Assembly: GCF_002159665.1 (NCBI RefSeq)
Contig: NZ_NFJC01000019.1
Location: 1 to 57,479, forward strand
DNA: 57,479 nt
Direction: 5' to 3'
DNA from: Desulfovibrio sp. An276
GTDB taxonomy: Bacteria > Desulfobacterota > Desulfovibrionia > Desulfovibrionales > Desulfovibrionaceae
Notes under the pieces: model-generated
Seen by the model: the letters and a program-made list of their open reading frames with translations, nothing else
The model's database searches: none
What the model was told of the DNA's origin: nothing
Made by a program: the position numbers and the translations under genes
Shown: positions 1-7,836 of the stretch, piece after piece
Layout of the letters: every line of letters starts with the position of its first letter
Numbering within the stretch: position 1 is the stretch's first letter

Positions 1-107
1 AGCCTGTGGAGAGGCTCCTTGCCTCGTTGAAGCGGAACCCGCCCAGGGATCAAGCTAGCTTGTTTCCGCTGGGAATCCTCCGCCTTTAGGCGGGGGAGGA
101 TGTCAAA
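1..107 (+). mobile_element. Right end of an IS200/IS605 (TnpB-type) element
   Basis: The segment carries a TnpB-like C-terminal tail (2-58), then a strong hairpin at 77-96 (stem CCTCCGCC/GGCGGGGG with one G-T wobble, loop TTTA) and the end sequence GAGGATGTCAA. This arrangement, a subterminal hairpin about 10 nt before a TCAA-like cleavage site, is typical of the right end of IS200/IS605 and IS1341-type elements, and in this family it also holds the scaffold of the TnpB guide (omega) RNA. The rest of the element lies left of the window. The exact end (about 104-107) is inferred from where the reading frame of the interrupted Rpn gene resumes. Confidence 0.72.
2..58 (+). CDS. tnpB: C-terminal tail of an RNA-guided endonuclease TnpB (partial)
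   Basis: Only 18 codons are inside the window, ending at TAG 56-58. The reading ACGEAPCLVEAEPAQGSS resembles the usual end of IS1341-type TnpB proteins, where an ACGE motif following the last zinc-ribbon strand leads into a V(E/K)xEP tail just before the right-end hairpin. TnpB is an RNA-guided DNA nuclease that helps retain its transposon. The catalytic RuvC part would be left of position 1, so integrity cannot be judged. The call rests on this tail plus the adjoining hairpin. Confidence 0.6.
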   Translation, partial: ACGEAPCLVEAEPAQGSS

Positions 108-776
108 TACAATGGAACGGATCCATGGAAAACACCCCTCGGTGTGACCCCCATGTACGGCCCCATGTCTCCGCACAGTGAGTTCTATTGTCCGCACCTG
201 AACTATTTTCTTTTGGATAAAAACTTTGTTCCCCAACAGCAACTTCAGGAGAAGAAAGGACTGGTAGGGATATTGATCCGGCTGGAACGGACCGACGACC
301 CTGATATTATCAAAGTCATTGTCAGAGAGATGAAACCGCTTCTCCCGAGGGATTTTGCCTTACCATTGCAAGAACTATTCCTTGATTTGATTTACTACCA
401 TTTGAGGAAAGCAGGAATCGAAGATATTCCCAAAGTTAAAACTATTGAGGAGATGCATGCCATGCTGGAAGAAAATATTGTGACGTGGAAAGAAAAGTAC
501 ATTTCACAGGGACGGCAGGAAGGATTACAGGAAGGACGAAAGGAGGGACTACAGGAAGGACTGCAGCAAGGACAGCAGAAGCTTCTGCTAAAATTCCTTA
601 GAAGCAAATTTGGTCTTTTGCCCCAACCTGTGACTGCCTATATTGAAAAGACGCCCGACGATGAAGAACAAATCACTCTGCTCAACATGGCCAACGCGAG
701 CGCTTCCCTGGAAGTCTTTCTTAATCAGCTCCAGACGCTTCCCGGCTACTACACTTCTGTAGAAAAACAGAACTGA
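105..776 (+). pseudogene. Rpn-family recombination-promoting nuclease / putative transposase, 5'-truncated by the IS200/IS605 end
   Basis: The longest start-to-stop frame is GTG 144 to 776 (210 aa), but the same frame is open back to 105 and reads YNGTDPWKTP, a motif like the conserved LYNGxxPWxxP of Rpn (PDDEXK-like) proteins. The gene therefore ran through the point where the IS200/IS605 right end now sits. The nuclease core of such proteins lies N-terminal to this motif and is missing. The remaining part has the usual helical C-terminal region and a Q/G/E-rich repeat (about residues 122-145 of the 210-aa frame, GLQEG/GRKEG units) typical of the family's tail. It is most likely inactive. 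A terminator at 863-909 follows. Confidence 0.7.
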
Positions 777-862
777 GGCTGACTCGGCTCCCTTTCTTTC
801 AGGGCATCCGAAAGCCTCAAGCAAAGGCCTCTCTCTAGCGCATTCCCTTTCCGGACTTCCAC

Positions 863-909
863 GCCTGCCATTTGTGACGCAAATCTCACAAATGACAGGC
901 ACATTTTTT
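863..909 (+). terminator. Rho-independent terminator after the Rpn remnant
   Basis: Inverted repeat with 15-nt arms at 863-877 and 886-900 (outer GCCTG/CAGGC, inner CATTTGTGA/TCACAAATG, one mismatch) and an 8-nt loop, followed by six T at 904-909. It separates the Rpn remnant from the diguanylate cyclase upstream region. Confidence 0.75.
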
Positions 910-925
910 CACAAAACCACTTCTC

Positions 926-943
926 AAGGTATTGCAATACCTT
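926..943. promoter_or_regulatory. Perfect 18-bp palindrome upstream of the diguanylate cyclase
   Basis: AAGGTATTGCAATACCTT is fully self-complementary and has no T-tract, so it looks more like a protein-binding site than a terminator. It lies about 280 bp upstream of the start at 1225, in a gene-free stretch (910-1224) that otherwise shows only a short CCGAAT/ATTCGG inverted repeat around 969-1003. The binding factor is unknown. Confidence 0.4.
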
Positions 944-1224
944 TCGTGTGAGTGTAGAAAGCTGCCTCCCGAATCGCGCACGGCACAGTGCTTGCATTCG
1001 GGAACCATACCCTGTTCTCCCTGCCCCGGGAACAGCAACCACTTTTCCGCCCAAGCCCCCGTTTGGCAGTCCATTCAAGACTTCGCTTCCCGGAATACAG
1101 GGGACGAACAGGGTATATGCAGACCCTTTTCACAAAAACACAGGATCTTGCATATGCTCCACCATGGTCGGACTACCGGCCCCGCGTTTTTGTTTCGCCC
1201 CATATGCCTGCTGCAAGAGGAGCC

Positions 1225-2577
1225 ATGAGTACTTCCCAAAACAGCATTCTCAAAGCCATTGTAGCCCACGACTACGAATTCGCCCTGCTCATCGACTGCC
1301 AAACCGGCCGGTTCACCAGTTGCCACAGCTCGCAGGACTACGAGATCTTTCCCAAGGAGGGCAACTACCACGAGGAGCTCATCGCGGCCAGCGAACAGCG
1401 CATCTATCCTTCGGATCGCAGGCACTTTCTACATTCGCTGACCATTGACGCCATGCGTGAGGCTCTTGAGCGCAGTCAGCAGCGCGTGCTCTTTCGCAGA
1501 TTTTCTGCCAACGGCCAGATAGTCTGGGTGGAGGCCAACTTCTTCTATATCTCGGAGGCAAGAGACGAAATCGTCCTCACCTGCTATCCCAACAACCCGC
1601 AGGCTGCCGACCTGCCAGCGGGCAGTTCCCCGCAGATCCTGCCGTACCAGCAGGGCATGCAAATGGGTGACAACGACATGTTCACCAATTTCCTGGTGGC
1701 GGATCTCGAGAACGACAGATGTGTGCGCCCTCCCCATACAGATGGGAACATGCAGGATACGGTATCATTCAGAAAACAGATAGAGTGGTTTGCCAACAAC
1801 CTGCTCGTGCCGGAGCAGCGCGAGGAATACCTGCGCTTTTTCGAGCCGGAAAACCTTGTGCCCCTGCTGCGCAGGAACAGGGGCTTTTACTGCGCGCATT
1901 TCACGCTGCAAATCGACGATGACAGGCATGATGTGGCCAATGTCATCAGCCTGCTTCCAGCCCCATGCGGATCCCCTTGTGGCAGCGACAGGGAATTTCT
2001 CTTCGCCTATGTCCTGGACATTACCCATCTGCAGGAAATACGGGAACACAGCAGGCAGCTCATGCAGCAAAGTCGTCTGGATCCCCTGACCGGCATCGCC
2101 AACCGCCAGGCAGCGGAAAACGACATTGCCCACTACCTGCACGTGCAGCCGGAAGGAGAAAGCAGCCTGCTCCTCATCCTGGACATCGACTACTTCAAGC
2201 ACTTCAACGACAACTACGGTCACGAAACAGGCGACAAGGTCCTCTCCTTCATTGCCAGGACCCTGAAGGCGACCTTCCGCAAGGAAGACGTTGTGGGACG
2301 CTGGGGCGGAGACGAGTTTTTGCTCTTTTTGAAGAACTTTCGCTCCATGGAGGCTGTGACAGAGCGTCTGCACAAACTGCGCACGACTCTCGAGAGCTTT
2401 GAGATGGACGGCATGAGCCTGCCCATACAGCTGAGCATTGGCGGAGCTGTTGCCGAAGGCACATGCAACAGCGTTCTGGAACTCTTCCGTCTCGCGGACA
2501 CTGCTCTCTACATGGTGAAGAGGGAGGGCCGCAACGGCTTTGTCTACTTCACGGACACCTACGTACGCGCCTTCTGA
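1225..2577 (+). CDS. Diguanylate cyclase (two PAS-like domains plus GGDEF)
   Basis: Predicted 450-aa enzyme making cyclic di-GMP from two GTP. The start ATG 1225 is chosen for its AGAGGAG ribosome site at 1216-1222; the frame is open further upstream, but that part does not look coding. Residues 1-130 and about 150-280 look like PAS-type sensor regions. The GGDEF domain begins near SRLDPLTGIANR (about residue 287) and holds an intact GGDEF active site at residues 361-365. It also has an RKED inhibitory-site motif (RxxD) exactly five residues before, so product inhibition is expected. No EAL domain and no membrane segment are seen, so it is probably cytosolic. Its last 19 nt overlap convergently with the 3' end of nikE. 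It could feed c-di-GMP to the adhesin system at 29507-42292, but that link is inference. Confidence 0.9.
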   Translation: MSTSQNSILKAIVAHDYEFALLIDCQTGRFTSCHSSQDYEIFPKEGNYHEELIAASEQRIYPSDRRHFLHSLTIDAMREALERSQQRVLFRRFSANGQIVWVEANFFYISEARDEIVLTCYPNNPQAADLPAGSSPQILPYQQGMQMGDNDMFTNFLVADLENDRCVRPPHTDGNMQDTVSFRKQIEWFANNLLVPEQREEYLRFFEPENLVPLLRRNRGFYCAHFTLQIDDDRHDVANVISLLPAPCGSPCGSDREFLFAYVLDITHLQEIREHSRQLMQQSRLDPLTGIANRQAAENDIAHYLHVQPEGESSLLLILDIDYFKHFNDNYGHETGDKVLSFIARTLKATFRKEDVVGRWGGDEFLLFLKNFRSMEAVTERLHKLRTTLESFEMDGMSLPIQLSIGGAVAEGTCNSVLELFRLADTALYMVKREGRNGFVYFTDTYVRAF

Positions 2578-3377
2578 TTGTCCGCCACCCCACTCTCCTC
2601 CCCATCCTCGAAGTTTGAGCGAAAGACTATGGTGCTCTGCAAAAGCTGCTTGAGCCTGGGGGAGAGACTTTCCCTGTCCTTGAAGAGAGCCTTTGTCGCG
2701 ATATCGTCCGTGATCCTGCCCCCGTCGAGCACAAGGATTTTTTCGCAAACCCTGGAGGCCAGCTGTATGTCGTGGGTGATGAAAAGGCAGGCCATATCAA
2801 AGGTCTCAGAGCGCAAAAGCTCTGCCATCCCGGCCTGCAAAGAGACGTCCAGGGAACTTAAGGCCTCGTCAAGGACAAGGATATCCGGCCTTGCAGCCAG
2901 GGCCCTTGCAAGGCACACGCGCTGTATCTGTCCTCCGGAAAGCTCAAGACAGCGCCTCTCGCGCAACGAGCCTGCAAGGCCTACCCTGTCCAGCAGGGTT
3001 GTCATGTTCGATCCGCCAGGGGCCTGCTTTGAGCCCCTGGCCCAAAAGCCCTCGGCTATGCATTCCTCTACCGTGAAGGCCGGATTCACGGAGGTCACGT
3101 AGTCCTGGAAGACCACGGCCATGCGGCCACGATTGGCTGCACGCCAGGCAAAAAGATCCTGCCCTTCCACCACTATCTCGCCTGCATCCGGCCTTTCAAG
3201 GCCAAGGAGCAGCCTTGCAAGCGTGCTCTTGCCGCTGCCGCTTGCGCCAAGAAGCCCTGTCACACCCCCGCGCTCAAGGGACAGTGAGACCTCCTGCAGG
3301 ACAGATATCCTTTTGCGCCACCCCCTCTTGTAGGCTTTTTTGAGGTTGCGGGCGATGAGAAGCGCGTCGTAACTCAT
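2559..3377 (-). CDS. nikE: Nickel/peptide ABC transporter ATP-binding protein, NikE type
   Basis: 272-aa ATPase of the Opp/Dpp/Nik family that powers import through the NikBC pore. Visible motifs are Walker A GASGSGKS, signature LSGGQIQR, Walker B ILVLDE and the switch histidine in FITHD. It is the last gene of the minus-strand nik operon, and its ATG overlaps the nikD stop (ATGA), which suggests translational coupling. Its 3' end overlaps the convergent diguanylate cyclase by 19 nt, giving a slightly extended C-terminus. Sequence alone cannot separate Ni from dipeptide ATPases; the assignment rests on NikA. Confidence 0.88.
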   Translation of the reverse strand: MSYDALLIARNLKKAYKRGWRKRISVLQEVSLSLERGGVTGLLGASGSGKSTLARLLLGLERPDAGEIVVEGQDLFAWRAANRGRMAVVFQDYVTSVNPAFTVEECIAEGFWARGSKQAPGGSNMTTLLDRVGLAGSLRERRCLELSGGQIQRVCLARALAARPDILVLDEALSSLDVSLQAGMAELLRSETFDMACLFITHDIQLASRVCEKILVLDGGRITDDIATKALFKDRESLSPRLKQLLQSTIVFRSNFEDGEESGVADNQKART

Positions 3378-4204
3378 GGCTTTCTCCCGAAGTTCACCGA
3401 AAGGGCCTTGCGCGTGCGCACAAGGTAGCGTGTGTACTCGTGCTCCGGCGCGTTGAAGACGGTTTGGGCACTGCCGTATTCCACACAGCGTCCGCCCTGC
3501 AAGACAAGCACAGTGTCCGCCATCATCTGCACTGCCCCAAGGTCGTGGGACACCAAAATGAGTGCCGTGCCCCTCTCCTGGACAAGTTTTTTCAGGGCCA
3601 GCAAGACCTCGTACTGGCTTTGGGCGTCCAGGGCAGTGGTGGGCTCGTCCGCAACAACAAGGCGCGATTCAAGGCCAAGAGAGATAGCTATCATGCAGCG
3701 CTGAAGCATGCCCCCGGAAAGCTCGTGCGGGTAGCTATTTGCAACACGCTCATCCAGGCCAACCTTCAAAAGAGAGTCCAGGACAAGCTCCCTTGCCTCA
3801 CTCCTTCCCAGGTGAAGCCTGTCGCGAAAAAGACTTGCCAGCTGCGAGCCCACCTTTTCAAGCGGATCAAGGGCTGTCATGGCCTGCTGTGCCACAAGGC
3901 TCATGCCCACACCGCGCAAAATACGCCGCTCGCGCTCTGCCATGGCAAGAACGTCCCTGCCCTCGAATAGGACTGTGCCCCTTGCCTCGAGGCCCCTGGG
4001 CACAAGTCCCAAAAGGGCGCGGCAAAGCAGTGTCTTGCCTGAGCCAGATTCCCCCACTATGCCAAGAGAGGCCCCTGCCCGAAGCTCAAGGTCCACCCCA
4101 TCCACAAGGACGCGGGAGGAAAGGCTCTCGCGCACGCTGACAGTGCGCGCGCAAAGCAATGGCGCATCCGATTCATGTACCATATTGTCGCACGCGCGTG
4201 TCAT
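3374..4204 (-). CDS. nikD: Nickel/peptide ABC transporter ATP-binding protein, NikD type
   Basis: 276-aa partner ATPase of NikE. It has Walker A GESGSGKT, signature LSGGMLQR, Walker B LVVADEP and H-loop LVSHD. A longer frame reaches 4615, but ATG 4204 is preferred because GGAGG sits six bases upstream and because it overlaps the nikC stop (ATGA), as all other junctions in this operon do. The extra upstream residues would merely be a shadow of nikC. Confidence 0.88.
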   Translation of the reverse strand: MTRACDNMVHESDAPLLCARTVSVRESLSSRVLVDGVDLELRAGASLGIVGESGSGKTLLCRALLGLVPRGLEARGTVLFEGRDVLAMAERERRILRGVGMSLVAQQAMTALDPLEKVGSQLASLFRDRLHLGRSEARELVLDSLLKVGLDERVANSYPHELSGGMLQRCMIAISLGLESRLVVADEPTTALDAQSQYEVLLALKKLVQERGTALILVSHDLGAVQMMADTVLVLQGGRCVEYGSAQTVFNAPEHEYTRYLVRTRKALSVNFGRKP

Positions 4205-5052
4205 ACCCTGCCTCCGGGTTTGCCATAGGGATCGAAGGCGTCGCGCAGGGCATCGCCCAAGAAGTTGAAGGAAGCGACTACTGTCAGGATGGCAAGGCCT
4301 GGCGGCAGCATCTGCCAGGGGTGCAGGATCATGACGTTGCGCGCCTCTCCAAGCATTGTGCCCCATTCGGGTGTTGGCGGCTGCACGCCAAGGCCCAGGA
4401 AGGAGAGTGCCGAGATCATGAGCAGCACAGAGGCGCAGTCCAGGGTGGCGAGCACGCAAAGCTCGCCCAACGTATTGGGCACAATGTGGCGAAAGAGGAT
4501 GTGGGTTTTGGAAAAGCCTGCCACGCGTGCGTAGGAGACGTAGTTCCTGTCGCGGATGTTCAGGGTGAAGGAGCGCGCCATGCGTGCGTACCAGGGCCAG
4601 CGCGCAAGGACACAAGCCAAGAAGGCGTTTTCCATGCCTGGACCAGCCATGCCCACAAGGGCAAGCACAAGGACCTCCGAGGGAAAGGACATGAAAACGT
4701 CTGTCACACGCATGAGAATGGTGTCAAAGATGCCCCGAAAGGCCCCTGCCACAAGGCCCAGAAGGGAGCCTACGCCCACCGTGACCAGCATGACCGAAAG
4801 CGCCATCCCCATACTGGTTCTGGCACCATACAAAAGGCGAGAGAAAAGGTCCCGTCCCAGATGATCCGTACCCAGAAGATGCTCGAAGGAACAGGGGGCA
4901 AGCCTGTTTTTCATATCCACCATCATGGGATCGTGCGGGGCTATGAGGGGTGCAAGAAGGCCTGCCAAAAGCACGAGAACAAGAAAGGCAAGCGCAAAAA
5001 GCCCCAATCGTTTGTGGCAGAGGATCTGCCAGGCAAGGCCCAGGCGTCTCAT
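4201..5052 (-). CDS. nikC: Nickel/peptide ABC transporter permease, NikC type
   Basis: 283-aa inner-membrane permease of the DppC/NikC group. The N-terminal segment (about residues 15-37) is hydrophobic and is followed by the conserved HPLGTDxxGRD-like stretch (LLGTDHLGRDLFSR). The C-terminal cytoplasmic loop LGLGVQPPTPEWGTML is typical of DppC-type permeases and contacts the ATPases. The gene overlaps nikB by one base (TAATG) and nikD by four. It forms the translocation pore with NikB. Confidence 0.9.
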   Translation of the reverse strand: MRRLGLAWQILCHKRLGLFALAFLVLVLLAGLLAPLIAPHDPMMVDMKNRLAPCSFEHLLGTDHLGRDLFSRLLYGARTSMGMALSVMLVTVGVGSLLGLVAGAFRGIFDTILMRVTDVFMSFPSEVLVLALVGMAGPGMENAFLACVLARWPWYARMARSFTLNIRDRNYVSYARVAGFSKTHILFRHIVPNTLGELCVLATLDCASVLLMISALSFLGLGVQPPTPEWGTMLGEARNVMILHPWQMLPPGLAILTVVASFNFLGDALRDAFDPYGKPGGRV

Positions 5053-5987
5053 TATGGCTGGCCTCCCTTGCGCTTTCTTGGGTCAACATATGTTCCCACG
5101 ATGTCCATCACAAGATTGAAGAGCACAAAGAAGAGGCCCATGAAGACGACGTAGGCCTGGATGAGAGGAAAGTCGCGGTTGAAGATGGCTGTGACGCACA
5201 GTCTTCCAAGACCAGGCCAGGCAAAGACGCACTCGACCACAAAGGTACCCGCGAGAAGCTTTGGCAATGTCATGCCAAGGGCTGCCAGGGTAGAGTTCAG
5301 GGAATTGCGAACTATCCTGCAAAGGATTGCAAGGGGGTGCCTTCCCTGGGCCTTGAGATAGAGCACAAAGTCCTGCTGACCTGTGGCAAGCATGCTTGCG
5401 CGCAAAAGGCGCGTGTAGGTGGCAAGGGAGGGAAGCGCAAGGGTCAAGACTGGCAGGATGAAGGAGGCTGGCCCTTCAAGGCCTCCTGTGGGCAAGAGGT
5501 TCAAGTGCACGGAAAAAAGCCAGATGAAGAGCAGCCCTGCCCAGAAGGTAGGTGTGGCAGAGGCCAGAAAGACCAGGGCGCGCGCAACTGCGTCCGGCAA
5601 GCGCCCTTCTGTCACAAAGCACAGTATGGCGCAGGGAATCCCCACACAAAGGACCACAAGGACTGCGGAGAAAGCCAGGGCAAGGGAGGGCAAGAGGGCC
5701 TTTGCCATCTCCTCTGCCACTGGCAAGTGCGTCACAAAGCTCTTGCCAAGGTCCCCCTGCAAAGCTCCCTTGAGCCACACGAGATAGCGTTCGAAAAAGG
5801 GTCTGTCCAGGCCAAGCTCGTGGCGCGTTGCCTCGATCACCTCTGGCGTGGGTGTAATGTCGTTTACGCGCAATGCCACCTCTGCCGGGTCCGAGGGGCT
5901 CAAAGAGGTCAGGCAAAAGGCCAGAAAGGAGATGGCAAGGCAAAGGGGCACAAGGGCCGCAAGGCGTCGCAGGACAAGACCAAACAT
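5052..5987 (-). CDS. nikB: Nickel/peptide ABC transporter permease, NikB type
   Basis: 311-aa inner-membrane permease of the DppB/NikB group with about six hydrophobic segments, starting with one at residues 9-30. The cytoplasmic loop motif GTFVVECVFAWPGLGRL near residue 250 is characteristic. It follows nikA after 24 bp and is coupled to nikC by a one-base overlap. It is the first permease of a five-gene operon in the order A-B-C-D-E, the order of E. coli nikABCDE. Confidence 0.9.
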   Translation of the reverse strand: MFGLVLRRLAALVPLCLAISFLAFCLTSLSPSDPAEVALRVNDITPTPEVIEATRHELGLDRPFFERYLVWLKGALQGDLGKSFVTHLPVAEEMAKALLPSLALAFSAVLVVLCVGIPCAILCFVTEGRLPDAVARALVFLASATPTFWAGLLFIWLFSVHLNLLPTGGLEGPASFILPVLTLALPSLATYTRLLRASMLATGQQDFVLYLKAQGRHPLAILCRIVRNSLNSTLAALGMTLPKLLAGTFVVECVFAWPGLGRLCVTAIFNRDFPLIQAYVVFMGLFFVLFNLVMDIVGTYVDPRKRKGGQP

Positions 5988-6011
5988 GAGTTTTTTCCGG
6001 ATACGGGCAGG

Positions 6012-7640
6012 CTACTTCGCCCCAAGGCGCATCTTCTCGAAGGGGATTTCGTACTGCGAAAGCCCGAAGGAGACGTTTTGCAATTCCTTCACAAAGACTG
6101 CCCTTGTGCGCGAATAGGAGATGGGAATGTAGACGCACTCCATGTGCACGTAGGAGAGGATGTCCCGATAGAGGGCCTTGCGGGCCTCCTCGTTTTGCTC
6201 TGTCATGAGGCGCGTGATTTCCCCATCCAGCCACTCCTTGCGCTCCATGCCAACCTGCGCCTGATAGTCCCCGTGGGCAGGCAGGCGCCAGGAGGAGACG
6301 TAGGATTGCGGGTCATAGGGCGTTCCCCAGGAAAGCGAGTACTGCAGCTCGAAGTCCCCGGACTTTTGCCTGTCCAAAAAAGCCTGTTTTTCCTCGCCAA
6401 GAAGCCTGACTTCTATGCCGAGCTTCTTGAGATCAGCCTGCAAAAATTCACCAATGCTCTTTTCCTGGGCGTTGTTTGCGTTGTAGGCAAGGCGCACCAC
6501 TGCCTTTTCACCGCCTTTTTGACGCACACCGTCCTCGCCCAGGATCCAGCCTGCCTCGTCGAGAAGGCTTGCTGCCCTTGCAGGATCGTGTGCGCGAACT
6601 TCCAGGGGCACGTCGCAGTAGCGAACTTCTGGCGAGAGCAGTGTGTCTGCCCTTGTCTCTGTGCCGTTCAAAAGGCCGTCCACAATGGCCTGCCTGTCCA
6701 CTGCGTACTGCAATGCCTCGCGCACGGCACGCTCCCCTGTGAAGGGCTGATGGGCGTTGACAAGGATTGCCCGTGAGGCAATGGGCTGGCTTTGGGCTGT
6801 GGCAAGGCCTCCCATGGCCTTCAGAGCCTCGAAGTTGTCGAGGCTGAACATGTCCCCGTCTGCCCCAAAGACAAGATCTATCTCGCCCTTTTGCAGGCCG
6901 AGGATGATGGCCTGATGGTCTGGCACAACCTTCCAGCGCACAAAATCAAGCCCGGGCTTCTCACCCCAGTACTTTGTGTTGGCTTCAAAGAGTGCGTATT
7001 CGCCTCTCTTGTGTTCTCTTAGGATCCAGGGGCCTGTGCCCACAAGGGCTGTTACACCTTTGGCTGTCCCGCCCTCCTTGAAGCATTTGGGTGAGATGAA
7101 GCGGAAGGGACGTACCAGCCCAAGCTCCACAAGCGTCGGGTAGTAGGGATGGGCCAGGGTCAGGCGCACGGTGTGTTTGTCCACCACCTCGCAGGAACTT
7201 ATCTCGTTTACCAGATCGAGCCAGGCGTGGCGCAGCCTGTTGGCAAGGACAGCCTCGATATTGAGGCGCACAGCCTCCGCGTCAAAGGCTGTTCCGTCCG
7301 TGAAGAAGACATTTTCCCGCAAATGGAAGGTGTAGGTTGTGCCGTCCTCGGATATGTCCCAGGACGTCGCAAGCCATGGTTTCACCCCTTCCTTCGTGTT
7401 TATGACCAGGGATTCGAAGACCATGCCCTGGGCAGCCATCTCCCCTCCGTAGAGGTGGGGGTTGATGTCGCGTATGTCCTTGGTGCTGGCGTAGACAATG
7501 CCCGAAGCGGACGGGGTTTGGGCTTTGGATGCCTTCTCGGAAGTGTCCTCACATGCGGCGCACATGAAGGCTATGCTCAGCAAAAGAAGAAGTGTTGCTG
7601 CGCGGGCGAATATCCGGCGCGAGGGTTGCCAAATCTGCAT
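6012..7640 (-). CDS. nikA: Nickel ABC transporter substrate-binding lipoprotein, NikA type
   Basis: 542-aa periplasmic binding protein of the SBP family 5. Its N-terminus has a hydrophobic stretch ending in a lipobox-like CAAC (Cys near residue 30), so it is probably a membrane-anchored lipoprotein. Alignment from memory with E. coli NikA is good over the whole length: RDINPHLY near the mature N-terminus, FDAEAVRLN, ANRLRHAWLDL, YYPTLVELGLVRPFRF, GTGPWILRE, YWGEKP and WGTPYDPQS. The histidine that binds the nickel complex in E. coli NikA (His416) is matched in WRLPAHGDYQAQ. This favours nickel (or a nickel-chelator complex) over peptides. It is first in the operon and lies downstream of the inverted repeat at 7702-7731. 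Confidence 0.9.
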   Translation of the reverse strand: MQIWQPSRRIFARAATLLLLLSIAFMCAACEDTSEKASKAQTPSASGIVYASTKDIRDINPHLYGGEMAAQGMVFESLVINTKEGVKPWLATSWDISEDGTTYTFHLRENVFFTDGTAFDAEAVRLNIEAVLANRLRHAWLDLVNEISSCEVVDKHTVRLTLAHPYYPTLVELGLVRPFRFISPKCFKEGGTAKGVTALVGTGPWILREHKRGEYALFEANTKYWGEKPGLDFVRWKVVPDHQAIILGLQKGEIDLVFGADGDMFSLDNFEALKAMGGLATAQSQPIASRAILVNAHQPFTGERAVREALQYAVDRQAIVDGLLNGTETRADTLLSPEVRYCDVPLEVRAHDPARAASLLDEAGWILGEDGVRQKGGEKAVVRLAYNANNAQEKSIGEFLQADLKKLGIEVRLLGEEKQAFLDRQKSGDFELQYSLSWGTPYDPQSYVSSWRLPAHGDYQAQVGMERKEWLDGEITRLMTEQNEEARKALYRDILSYVHMECVYIPISYSRTRAVFVKELQNVSFGLSQYEIPFEKMRLGAK

Positions 7641-7701
7641 GGTCTTCTCCGGGCGAATTTTTTGCGTGACAGGGCTTCAAAAAAGCGCTATCAGCTTTCT
7701 T

Positions 7702-7731
7702 GGTAGCACGCATTGATATTTTCGTGTTACC
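7702..7731. promoter_or_regulatory. Candidate NikR-like operator between nikA and the methyltransferase
   Basis: Inverted repeat GGTAGCAC (7702-7709), 14-nt spacer, GTGTTACC (7724-7731), one mismatch between arms. It lies 62-91 nt upstream of the nikA start and about 105 nt before the divergent methyltransferase, so one regulator could control both. From memory, predicted NikR sites in Desulfovibrio use GTGTTAC/GTAACAC half-sites separated by 13-14 nt; here the same half-sites occur in the opposite order. Assignment to NikR is inference. Confidence 0.5.
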
Positions 7732-7836
7732 GGATTTTGTCTAGCACAGACCGGGCGTGATTGCAACGCTGAGCGCGAAAGTGTGTTTGTTTCGGCACCT
7801 TGCACTTTGCGATTGGAACAGGTCCCGGTGGGGGAG

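Noticed and set aside
870..893. CRP/HcpR-like site (TGTGA...TCACA)
   Set aside because: The spacer is 8 nt instead of 6, and the arms are part of a longer hairpin followed by a T-run, so a terminator explains it better.
904..1224. Cyclic di-GMP (GEMM) riboswitch before the diguanylate cyclase
   Set aside because: The conserved GEMM core sequence could not be found in this leader.
4950..6776. 608-aa plus-strand open frame
   Set aside because: It is antisense to nikC/nikB/nikA, whose proteins have full family motifs; the opposite frame is a GC-rich shadow with no recognisable domain.
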